64,000 nt of DNA, from positions 16,222,871 to 16,286,870 of the forward strand of contig CM048557.1 in NCBI GenBank assembly GCA_026413225.1, read 5' to 3'. Of the stretch, positions 1 to 12,500 are shown one piece after another; within the stretch, counting starts at the first letter, position 1, and each line of letters starts with the position of its first letter. Position numbers and translations under genes: made by a program. This DNA is from Otis tarda. Taxonomy: Eukaryota > Chordata > Aves > Otidiformes > Otididae. The notes under the pieces are model-generated. The model was not told the DNA's origin and did not search any database. It worked only from the letters and a program-made list of their open reading frames with translations.

Positions 1-3000
1 GATAGAGAGGAGATATGGCTGAGATGACACAGAAGGGTATCAAACGTCACACCAATACAGTGATAGTCCAGATACTTCTTGTGAAGTTGGCAAGGACAAA
101 GTACAAATCTCAGCCTTCCTTTCCCTCAGTCTTGCTTTCAGATATGTGCTACTTGATGGTGGTGCAGTGTGTACCTCTTCCTTATGCAGCTGAGAGAGCT
201 ATGGGTGGTCTCTGAGATGACCCGCACATTTTAGTCTTGGCGGGACCGTGAGCAGGGTATGAGAGACACCTGCCTTGAACTCTCTTGTTTTGTCTGACAG
301 TCTTCAGTCCCTGCCCTCTTCTGGGTGTTCCTTCCCTACAACACAAACTAAAAAATAAAACATCTGTGGGGAAAAAAAATGTACTCATGTTCTTTCAGAC
401 ACTGTTCTTAATTCCCCTGGTATTTTTCTACTTAGAATGAGAGATTTCAAGATAGAGTCTGTCTCTAGCTTTGCTCCGATGTTGTGGCAGAACCTGTACC
501 CGGGTTTTATGCAGCTCTGAGTATTACACTTGTTACTTATGAGATGATTTTACCCTCTTCTCTCCACAACAGTCAGTAGAAGGTGTGTGGAGGCAGGAGC
601 ATTTTTTTGTTCAAGGTGACTTCAGAGGAGGCACAGGAATGGATGAGCCAGATTTTCAGAGGCCTCTGTGGAGAAGGTTGTAGAATATGGGAATCTAGAT
701 GAACCATTGTCCTTCCACTTCTTTCTTTTAGTTTTCATTTTTCTCTTCTAGCTTTGGTGTTCAAGTTGCTACTACAGTTTCTATGAATTCTCTCATTTTA
801 GGACTCATTGCTTATCACCAGTAGGATGCTGACAGTAGAGCTGAATGCAGGGGGGTTTCCCAGTACAGGTTGAGAATTGCAGGTGCCTGACTGTATCTCA
901 GCTGAAGTCTCAAAATCAGCTGTTACACAGAAAAATACAGCAAGGATACTAAAAACCCTTTAAGCATTCTGCAAAATGCCTAGTGCTTGACTAATCTACA
1001 TAATATTTCTTTATAATAAACTATTGTGGGGAAGAAGAATAGATGGACTGTAGAAAGCTCCCCAAACAAGTAAGAGAACAATAAGCAGGAGTACAGTAAC
1101 TCTCCCTGTCTAGGCAGTGAGTGAGCTACAGTGAAGCCATTAGCTGCTACAGTAATGTTATCAACATCTGTTGTTTTTTAAAGAATTGTTTATCTTGTTT
1201 TCTGGTTAGGGAAGTCAATGGGGAGTGGTGGAATTCTGGTGTTAGAAATGTTACTTGATGCTTATTTCATTCTTTTTACTCCCTTAAATTCTATCATAGA
1301 CTTTTGTAGGAAGATTTGTTGTTGGGGCAAAAGTGTTCATAGCTGCATAGATCAGTCGGCAGTAGGCTGTTGGCTAAGGAAGGGCTAAGAGCCATGCATA
1401 CACAACTTAGAATCATGGAATGGTTAGGGTTGGAAGGGATCATCAAAGGCCATCTAGTCCAACCCCCCTGCAAGGAGCAGGGACATCCCCGACTAGATCA
1501 GGTTGCTCAGAGCCTCATCCAGCCTGGCCTTAAACGTTTCCAGGGATGGGAACTTCTTGAAAACTGGTTTGATGGATGCTGCAAGAGTGTTATTTTTCAG
1601 TATTCTGGTCCAGATCTGTGGGCTTTCCAGTAGGAAAGAAGTGTTTGTTGTCTCACAGGAGACATTGTTTCTAATGATGCCTTTGCCAAGAGTATTTACA
1701 TGTTCATGTGTGTGTGAATGAACAAAGCTATAGACAATAATGAGATAGTAATGAAACTGGACATTCAGCATGGTGAAGTGTGATAGCTATCATTGTATCT
1801 TTGCCATTCATTGTAGGTTGGACAGTAAGTATAGGTGTCAAGAAAAGCGTCTGATACTTCAAAGGGGAGCTGTGCAAGGTCTCTCTGTAGGGTATTTGTG
1901 GTGAATTCTTAGATCATTGAAATCTATCCTTTTGCTTGGCTTTACAAGAGAGAAAGCTGTTATCACTTGTTTTAGGCAGGGTAATAATGTGAGGATAAAA
2001 CTGCATTTAATGTTATCTTGTCAGTGTGATGCTCTTTGTGTCTGAATGTGCCCTGTTCAGTTCTGAGCAGCTTTAAACCAGTGGGAATTTCAGTCTCACA
2101 GTTGATTGTCTTCAAGTGACACAATACTTGAAAGAAGTATGGCTTACAAAAAACACTTCACATACTCTGCGGGAAAATGACAGTTTTTCAGTTGAATGTA
2201 AGAGGAGTTTTTATGATGTCTGCACATTCCCATTAAGAAGAGCTACAAAGCTGTAAATTTCCATCTGATAAATTACACACTGAAGAAAAGTCTAACCCAT
2301 AGAACACAAAATAACAGTTTATTAATATAAGTAAATAAAGTGTTCCGTGATAAATGCAATGATGAGACCTTTTCTTTTGGATATCAGGGAAACAAAACAG
2401 TGTCATCACCCTGTTTGTAACATGCATACCTCATACCTATAATCTCTTGTCCATGGTGTTTTGTCCAAATTACAGTGCTAAGCATCAGAAACACTAAATC
2501 TGTTTTCTTCAGAAAACTGTTAGGAACACAGAAAAACCTGTATAAAATGTGTATTACTACAGAGAGGTACGGAAATTGGAAAAAGAAAAGATTATCAGCC
2601 CAACGGCACCATTTTAAGAGACTGTTTATTTCACAATACAAATAGATTTCAAAACTTAGTATTTAGAAACAAAGATAATTGTACATTGTATGATGCCTGT
2701 AAGAAATCCTTTTACTCTGTAGCTAGCTTGTTAGTTGCTCCAGTTTCTTATGTTGTATCGTTTCAATGATCCTGTATAGGAGCAGATACAGAACACAAAA
2801 CAAATTGGAGCTACAACAGTCAGAATGAAAGATACTGCTTTAGTTTATCAAGAGTTTACGTTTCACAATTTTCATTTGGCAGATTGATTATTTTATTGAA
2901 GGTGGTGTTCTGTCTGTTATTGGACCTTTAGGTCCTATACTGACATCTGTTTGCCTGTCCAATATTTTTAAAAAATGAATGAGTCTTTGGAAGAAATACA

Positions 3001-3440
3001 GCTTTTCTGAGCTCAGTGAAAAGATAGCTTGTTAAATAAAATAATTCAATATTTATGGTATATTTCCTGAGATTTATTTGTAGAATCTCTTTGAGTTCTC
3101 CATGTAACTCTTAGTATTTCAGTTTTTCTGAGAACTGGAAATCCGGACAGTGTCCTTGGTCTCATTAGCAACAACTCATAACATCAATGTATTTATCATC
3201 ATTCTTCACATATGAAGTCCAAACCACATCGACTACTGAGAGGAAAATTAGCTCCATCCCTGCCAAAACCAGGACACCGGGCAAGAATCCCTCTATTCTT
3301 TCTGTGTTAATGGAATCTTCTCCACAATTTTTTTGACTTTTCAGTTTTTATCTATTCCTCTAGAAGTTGTGATGATATCTGTTACCTAGATACTAGATAT
3401 ACTTCTGCTGAATTAATATTTTTTGTTCTTTTTTTGATAG
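1..3440 (+). other. OTOG: Upstream OTOG intron sequence
   Basis: No convincing coding exon is visible in these 3.4 kb. They are AT-rich and hold a short CR1 fragment at about 1409-1556. The stretch is most likely the intron before the first visible exon, because that exon opens in mid-codon after an acceptor at 3439-3440. Open frames here are short and lack the Cys pattern of the gene. Confidence 0.6.
1409..1556 (-). mobile_element. CR1 LINE fragment, 3' end only
   Basis: On the plus strand it begins agaatcatggaatggttagg and continues with the usual tctagtccaacccccctgc block, so the element lies on the minus strand with its 3' end at 1409. Similarity to the other copies in the window stops near 1550. 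It is a strongly 5'-truncated copy of about 150 bases. Confidence 0.88.
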
Positions 3441-3548
3441 TCACGTTAAACATGGGGATGTGTGCTTGGAAGCAGATGAATGTCCATGTTCATGGAAAGG
3501 AAAGGAATATTTTCCAGGTGATAAAGTAATTTCTTCCTGTCATACATG
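3441..3548 (+). CDS. OTOG: OTOG exon 1 of window: TIL/VWC-like linker before the third VWD
   Basis: The acceptor is ttttttgatag and the donor gtaagt. The exon encodes a Cys-rich strand with the motif [20 protein letters not shown], followed by a CHTC motif whose last codon is completed by the next exon. The ADECPC...Y.PGD pattern is the usual end of a TIL domain running into a VWC-like linker. It opens with one base of a split codon and ends in phase 2. Confidence 0.9.
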
Positions 3549-6500
3549 GTAAGTAGAGATCTATTTAGGTGATTATTTAGTTTTAGTTGTTTATTTATGG
3601 GTTGATTGTTCCTTCATGTTTCTTAATCATAAATTTCACATCAGATTCTGGTAAATCATCTACCATAATTTTGTATTCATGCTTGTTGAAAGAGCTATTA
3701 AAATGACTTTTTTTTTTTAGGATCTGTTACTTCAAGGAACTTTTACATAACAAAATGACAGCTATTTGGGAATTTTTTTTTTTTTAAGCTTGATTTAGAA
3801 AAGTCATTGTTTTGATTATCAAGGTAATCTAAATTAATATTCCTTGGCCAGTGTTCCTGAAGTACAGGTAAAATCCTTCAAATATTACACCTAAGTGACA
3901 TTTGTTAAAGCTTTTTACTTACAATTTCATATTTAGCATGGAGTCTGAGCAGTCTGAGAACCCAAAACATAACTCTATGGCTGTATGTATATGCCCACTA
4001 TGATGATAAATTAAGAAGAGTACTGAGCAACATCATTTACTGAGCATAGTAAACAGATAAATTAATTGCTAATTTTGTGTGTGTGGATAACTGATGAATT
4101 AATTTGCTTTGAAAGGAAGTGTTTCAATAGACAAGGATTGGTAGGATCACTCAAATATATGCAGAAACCTATTCCTTTTACTACCCAGGACTGTAAATGC
4201 AGCACATACTCTATAGCTATGTTACCCTGCAAAGTTTCCTTGAGCATTCTTAGTAGAACATGGTACATTACCATTTCAATAAGCTTCACAAGAGCTAAGA
4301 TGTAAAAATATACCACATCTGTGTGATCCTGAAACAATTTTTTTTTCCTAATGGTCCCCTCCTGTTTTCTTCTTTGACCACTGTTGAGTATTGCAAGCTG
4401 GCAGTAAGCAGCACTGTTTGTCTTACCAAAGCCTCAGAAAAATCAGCTTCTACTGTTAAGCATCAGGATACTATGGTAGTGGTGTTACCTCCAGCTTTTC
4501 AGCAGAGCAGTTCCTTCCTTTTGTCCCCTTCTTTTAGCTTACCAGGAACATTTAACTGGTGTCACCTGGTAAACTACTGCTCCTGGCCTGCACAGCTCAG
4601 TATAGCCTAGCATGGTGAAGGCTTGTCCAGTCAGCACTAATCACTGCCTTGTCTGGATGTCATTGCCCCCTCCAGCCTTGCGCTGACTGCCTACCTCTGC
4701 CTCTTGTCAGGTCCTCAGTATCTGCTCTAGAAGATATTTGTAGCCCTTTGGTCGACTGGTGAAGCGACTTACAAGCCATCTCCACTGGGCAGGCAGGTAA
4801 AGCGACCCGGGTTATTCACCCCCTTATTTCCAAAGGCCTCTCCAATTGGACCTGGCGTGGGATTGCTTGCATCAGAAAGAACTATTATATCCCATTTAAT
4901 CTGTATGGGACTTCACCAAAGGCAGCAGCAGTGCAGGCAGAAAGACACTGGATATTTAGCCTTCTCTCTTTTTTTTCTGGGGTCAGGCCCATTAATTCAT
5001 GTATAGATCCTTCAAGTCTTCTACGTCCAGAAGCAAAGACAGATCAAGTGATAGTGGTTTTTTGACAATCAGTTGTCAACTGACAGAAGGAAAGTCTACA
5101 ACAAGCTCTGCTTGATACAAAGTGTAGAAGTTCCTCGAGATTGCTGTGTGTGTATGGAGGAGTGTATTTGATATGTCAAGGGAACTGTGCCTTTTTGCTC
5201 ATGCAAAGCATGAGAATACTCCTGTGCAAACAAATCCACTTGGGCACTCATAGCAGTTATAATGACTTCAGTGTTATTTAGTGCACAGAAGTAGTGTGTG
5301 TTGATACTAAATACCGTCTTATTCGTATCTGATGTAATGTTAGCAACATAACTATTAATCTGATTTGTCTATTGAACAATAAAATTGTAAATAAAATAGT
5401 TTATTGAATTGACAAAACTAATAGCAGAGTTTCGGTAACTTTCAGCCCAAGCTCAGGGGACTGGCTAAACTGTAGTTCCAGGTTTCCCAAGTTTGGTTTC
5501 AGTGCAACTGAAATTGTTAGTATGTGCTGGTGAGATTAAACACAAAAGGTTATTACACTAACTGAAGGCATGAGAGTAGCATTTTAGCACCATGTTGTGG
5601 AAGGTAAGATGGGTGGTGCAGTTAGCTGTGCTGGTTTGCTGTCATACATTGAGACCATTGAGTGAATGCTGGGAAGTCTCTGTGGGATGTTGAATTTGGC
5701 CTTCTGTGTTCTTAGGCAAATACTTCTTGGAAATACTGTTTTTAAAAAGCTAGTCAAAGTTTGGAAGGTGCTAGTAGCTCTGCTTTTCCAAACAGGACTC
5801 TAGATTCTGATAAGAAGATGTTAGTTTACTTAGTAGGAAACAAGACTGGTGCAGAGGACTTTGGAGGCATTGTGTACCTCTTAAGCCCTTCCTTCTGGCT
5901 GTAAATGTGTTAAGATTCCTGAAAAAGAAAGTATGCAAAAGAGTTCCCTACTCCTTAAAGGTTAAGAAATACTGCTGCAGGAGCCCTTAACAGATCAGCA
6001 TGTGGAGGAGGTTTTGAATATGCCAAGAGTAAAACTAAAACCTGATGTCTCACAGAGAACATGAGAAGCAGCACTTAGTCTTTCAGTACAAATATAATTT
6101 CTTCTTTTTGCCTCTCTACACTGGCTTGAGTAGGTTCCTGCCTTAGGTACAGCTTTGAGGTGACTAGAGTTAGCTGGATGAGTCCTACTGCCACCTTCTT
6201 GTGCTTTGGTACAGTGAACACTTTTCATTTGTTGTACATTTGACTTATTTTAGCCATGTGCTTAGTGTATTTATAGATGTAGTTATACAAAACACAAGCA
6301 GTGGGCCACATCAGTAATGGGATAAGCAGATTCTTGGAAAATCTAGAAAATGACTCCAGGTTGGTGTAAGTTACATGGTAAGGGAACAGAAGGAAACATC
6401 GTACTACTAGTAATTGGAGCTGCCTAGATTTTCTGAGTAATTGTTGCTCTTTTGAAAACAATGGTGTTCTGATTCTGTCATATGTGATAGCAATATGAAC

Positions 6501-9500
6501 AGAAGAGGAAACGTTATACTGACAAAAGACTTGATATTGCTTGGTGCTTCAAATTTATGAGATGCCAAATATTAGTGATTTATGAAGTACTTCTCTAAGT
6601 CAAATTAATGCTTTAGTTGTAAAATGTAAGGCATTCATTTAATCAGGAAATTCAAGGTTCACTATTTTTGAAAATAAACTTAGATATGTGCCAAAATTGT
6701 ATCACATGCTTTATTTATTTTAACCTATATTTATAAAATATATCTGTAGTGAAGCTATACAAGGGCATAAATTCTACTGTCTTTATTGAGGGAAGTTTTT
6801 AAAAGTGTTCGGGTGACTTAAAAACATAAAAAAAATAACATTTTTAAAATGACTTGTGGATGCAGGAAATAAAATTTATCCTTTATTTATAAATCTTATG
6901 CCATTTCTGATTGCAAGAGGGTGATGCAGAAAGAGACATAGTACCAAGTGCTGCAAAGCCTCACCGTTATGCAAGTACAAAACAAAGGGAACTCAGAAAG
7001 GCCTGAACAGGTCCTAGTCCTGAAAAGGTCACCTAGTGTATGTGTGATGAAAGCATTTTGATGCTTAAGGTGGCCATAGGCAGAACTTGAACTATTCCAG
7101 AAGCCTCTAAACTGTTAGGCTAGGGTTTAGGGATGATAATACCTAGACATGTGAAAAAAAAAAAAAAAAAAACAACTCAAAATGCCCAACAGGCCAAAAC
7201 ACAGTTCTTTAAGGAACCTAAGCACGAAAATAGTGCTATAGAAATTTTTCCTTTGCACTTCTGTGAAATTCTTGTTCAAGCAGAGAGTGAATAAAGACTG
7301 TAGTAATAGGACATATTGTTTGTGGTTTCCAAGATTCAGGTCATGTAGAAATAAATGTTCTGTGAGAAGCTGAAAAAGAAAGCTTTATTCTTATGGCACA
7401 TTATTGATGTGAGTTACTACAGAATGAATTGTATTACTTCTGGTGGCATTTTTTGTTTTCTTATTTCAACAAAAGAAATACCCTTTCGGTATCTATATAT
7501 CCTGGAACCTACAAATTCTAACAGGAAGAAACACAGATTCTATGAGTTCAATATGTGCATTTTTTTTTTTCCAGAGAATCAGTTTATATATGCTGCTTCT
7601 AGTTAACATTTCAAAATGCTTCCATCCACAGTTGTCATACTTGCATGGCTTCTGTTTTTTAGCTTCTAGTGCAAAAGCTGTAATAATTTTTGTCTGTGGT
7701 TACAGTCGATATTACCATTATTGGTTATACGTTTTGCAGCATTTGCCAGCATGGATCATTTCAATGCACCTTCCATCCTTGCCCTTCAATGTGTACTGCA
7801 TATGGGGATCGGCATTACAGAACATTTGATGGACTAACATTTGACTTTGTTGGAACTTGTAAGGTTTACCTAGTTAAGGTGAGACTTTTTTGTGAAGCCT
7901 CTGTAAAACTGAATTTTAAAACTACCTCTTAAAATCTACCCTTCTGCTTGTTTCCTGTCTGGACATTTTAGAGTTCTACATAATGGTTTTTTTTTTTTAG
8001 CTTTAATGTTACTTAGACTTTGAATCATACATAACATAATAATTATATACTCAGGTTTCTGCTAACTGAACTCTGTTACAATATACATAGTATTTATATT
8101 GGTATATTTTAAAGTGGCCATTTCTTTTCTTTTTCTTCAGGGTACTTCTTCAACCAGTCTTTCTGTTATTATAGAGAATATTAACTGCTTTAATACTGGA
8201 ATCATTTGCAGAAAAAATATTCTCATTAATGTTGGAAAATCTTTTTTAATATTTGATGATGAAACTGGAAATCCAGTAAGTTTCAATCTTTAACATTGAT
8301 GAAAAAGATAGCATATGTACTTCTCTGTGTGTTTTTTTTCATTTTGTTAGCAAAAACTTACTGTGCCACTTAAGTAGCAGAGGTGTAAGTATCTTTACCA
8401 TGAACGCTGATCCCATCTGGATTGTTCAATGGAAACCTTAAAATATTGTCTATATTTGACAAAAATATTAGATGACGTAATTGTAGTTCTTTTTTTTTTT
8501 TTAGACTTAATTCCTGTTTAGTATCTTAGGAAAAATCCAGAGATTTTGAAGTCAGTGGGAATTTTGCTATTAATTCCATTAGAACTAAGAGTTTAGTCTG
8601 GTCTGATATGTATAGAGGAATATTCCTATACAGTTGTAAAAATTAAATTGCAGTCTCTGGTATGTCCTCCGCAGCCTGAATTTCATTTTTGTTTTGGCCA
8701 AACTGCAAACTCTATTGCTATAAATATATAATATTTTTAGTAATTTTAGTATAAATAGTACTATTTCCAATTTATAGACTGAGTATGCAAAGGACCTTGT
8801 GTCTCTTTGTATGAGATGTTGTGGGATTAAACCAGACATAGAACCATAGAATCATAGAATGGTTAGAGTTGGAAGGGATCCTCAAAGATCATCTAGTCCA
8901 ACCCCCCTGCAAGGAGCAGGGACATCCCCGACTAGATCAGAGCCTCATCCAGCCTGGCCTTGAATTTTTCCAGGGATGGGGCATCCACCACCTCTCTGGG
9001 CAACCTGTTCCAGGGTTCTACAACTCACATTGTAAAAAATTTTTTCCTAATATCCAATCTAAATCTACCCCCCTCTATTTTAAAACCATTACCCCTCATC
9101 CTATTGCAACAGGCCCTACTAAACAGCCTCTCCCCATCTTTCTTGTAGGCCCTCTTGTAGGTACCCCTTGAGGTACTGGAAGACCGCTATCAGGTCTCCC
9201 TGGAGCCTCCTCTTCTCCAGGCTGAACAGCCCCAACTCTCTCAGCCTGTCCTCATACAAGAGGTGCTCCAGCCCTCTGATCATCTTTTGTGGCCCTCCTC
9301 TGGACCTTCTCCAACTGGTCCATGCCCTTCTTATGCTGGGGGCTCCAGAACTGGACACAGTACTCCAGGTGGGGTCTCACCAGGGCAGAGTAGAGGGGGA
9401 GAATCACCTCCCTCGATCTGCTGGCAACGCTTCTCTTGATGCAGCCCAGGATGCGATTGGCCTTCTAGGCCGCAAGGGAGCATTGCCGGCTCATGTTGAG

Positions 9501-12500
9501 CTTCTCGTCCACCAGCATTCCCAAGTCCTTCTCCTCAGGGCTGCTCTCGATCCATTCTCCGCCCATGGACATCTTAGTCCATGCTACAGATAATTTGATA
9601 TCTGATTGTTATTGAATGGAGAGAAGAATGCTTTATGTAAATAAGATGGCCATCTCTTGACGTAATTAGACAATTCCTTATTTCAAGAAGGTGCACCATG
9701 CATCTGTATACCTGTTCATATTCAAAACCAGCATATGGCTAAGAACTTCTGAATGCAATGATGTATAACTAATTGAAAATGATAACCAGGAACCTTAAGA
9801 CTACCTTTTTACCTCTCAGATGAACAATTAACATTTTAATCTTCATTCCAGTAGCTGTTACCCATCCTGTAAATTTGATATAAAATCAACTTTTAAAATA
9901 GGAAAATCATAAAAATACAACACAATTCACAATCAAAATCCAGACTGCTTTTGTTGAAGCATTTATCCCTCTATCGCCCTCTGTCAGTTTTTGGACTTCT
10001 GTCTGAGAACAATGTTGTTCATTTTATGTAAGTGTTTAATTTCCTGTGAAGTGAACATTTTGTGAAGACATTGCTTACATTATAAGCTGCCTTGTTTTAT
10101 TTTGAACAGAGCTTATCTAGTTACATAGACAAACTACAAAAAATACAGTTATGGAAAGCTGGGTTTTTCACTATTGTTCATTTTCCTGATGAGCACATCA
10201 CCATTCTTTGGGATCAGAGAACAACAGTTCATGTACAGATGGGTCATCAGTGGCAGGTAAGTGAAAGTCATCACTCTTGTTACCATTTCTTTGAGGTATT
10301 TATGTAAGTCTTATGAAGTAAGACATGTTCAGAGAATAGACAGTGTCTAAGAAATCATGTGGGAAGTAGGTGGCAGAGTCAAGGAGTGAACCAATAAATT
10401 ACCTTGTCAATTAAAATACTCATTCTCATTTACAGTTTTTTTTTTTTTTGTTTGATTGCTATTTACTATCTGACTTCTATAATAACAGAAACAAATATCC
10501 TTGAGGCAATATTCTCCTTTGGTACTCATTCCTTATGTGACTGGAGCAGGTGTTAATTTGCTGAAGCATAAAAAAGCACATAGCCAGCAAACAGGTTACT
10601 TCTCTGAACAAAAGATCAACTCCTTTCTCAAAGGCTTGGAGATACTTAGTTGAAAGGGAGTAATATTGATGTTGTCAAAATAAAATGTTTTTTGTAGCTT
10701 TATTATCACAAAGAGCTGAAGTGTTTTGGCTGAAATTTAGCTGTAAAGTCTCAAATCCTGACAAACTTATAATGAAGCAACTGAAGACAGGAACTTAAGA
10801 AGCAAGTTTTGAAAATGGCTGTGGCTGATAGCGTTTTGTATCATGTAAAAATATGGTTTTATATATCTCTCTTTTTCCCCAGGGTGAATTGACTGGATTA
10901 TGTGGAAATTTTGATTTGAAGACAGTAAATGAATTGAGGACTCCAGATAATTTTGAATTAACCAACTCACAAGAGTTTGGAAACAGCTGGACAGCTGTAG
11001 AGGTACATAGTAAAAAGAATGTGTTTGCTACTAGATTTTTTTGTTGTTACATTATGTAGTTTATCATAAATTCATTCCTGGAAGTATCAATCAGGCAGCA
11101 ATGCAAATGGCAATAGCAGTGGTTCTTACAGATACCATAATCCATTAAGGAGAAGAAAATAATCACCTTTTTCCTACACAGCACTGTAGTGTAGAGAAAA
11201 ATACTGTACAGTATTGTGAATCTACAAGTGTTTTTGAAGACATTGTTTCAACACTGTTCATTTTTTTACATAATGGAAGATTTGTGGGTTCACTTTAAAC
11301 TGTGTTGTTAGTTCAGCTGATCTTTTGTAGATGGGAAATATTTAACTCTGAAACCATAGAAATGGAGAGAAAAAATGCTGTAAAGTTCAAAATTGAACTT
11401 TTTAAATGCGCTGTGCCTAATGGTGTTCATAGAAGTGTTTCTTCCTAGTAGTTAGAGTAAAAGGATCTGATTTCTGACACTTCTCATGTATATTGTCCAA
11501 GTGAATTTTGTTATTTATGTAAGCTAGACTGCTCAGGTATAAGGACTGCAGATTGGGACTGCATGGCAGCTCTGTTTAGACCTATATGTATGTATGTGTT
11601 TTTCTGCTGCTTTCAGACAAATTAAAAATTTATTCAGATTCTGCAAATTAACATCTAGTTTTGATTTCATATCTTAGTCTGGCTTAGTCTGACTAAAGTC
11701 ATATCTTTAGTATGGATTTGTTTTGTGTTTTACATTTCTTTTTCTAAAAAACAATAAAACTATGTTTTGCAAGTTCAGACTCAAAGTAGTTATGAAACAA
11801 GTTTCCCACCTTTATTTTGCATTCTGGCTAAGTGTGTTGACAGCTCCGACATTCGAAATCCATGCAGTTTGAATCCCCTGAGAGAGCCATTTGCCAAGAA
11901 GGAATGTGGAATACTCTTAAGTGAAGCATTTGAAGCTTGCCATCCAGTGGTGAGTTGTGGTCATATATAGAAAGACGTGCGAGTGAATCTATCACTAGAG
12001 AGAAACTTTACTCTTCAACTCATATCCCTTTAAATCTTCATCTTGTCTTCCATAACATAATAAGTTTGACTAGTGTAGCGAAAGAGAACACAAAGAAAGT
12101 CTAACCCATACCTATTCTGATTCTAAAATGTGAATGTTTAACTGAACCTGTTATAAGGCCTGTCTGCACTTAGCTGACCTAGATAGTAAGCTGCTTTGGC
12201 ACCAATGTAGTGTTCTACAATATAAGTATTCCTATTAGTCCCTCTTGTAAATAATGCAGATAAAATTATATCCAATTTGTGTTATCTTTTTTTTTTTTCA
12301 TCTCAAGCACTATTTGCATAAGTGTAACCACTTGCTTTATTTTGCTCAAATGTGTTACGTAGCACGCACATTTTTCAAGCATATTTAAATAAATTGACAG
12401 TTAGGCAATACCAGATGTGAAGAACTCATTCCTAGAAGAAAATGGATATATCTTCTCACTTGGGCAGCCACCTAAGGAAATAAATGAGCCATAGAACACG

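Noticed and set aside
182..388. 68-codon minus-strand open frame near the window start
   Set aside because: No coding signature; the upstream intron holds many similar chance frames.
8869..9593. Plus-strand open frames of 62-141 codons over the CR1 copy
   Set aside because: Same antisense effect of a CR1 insertion.
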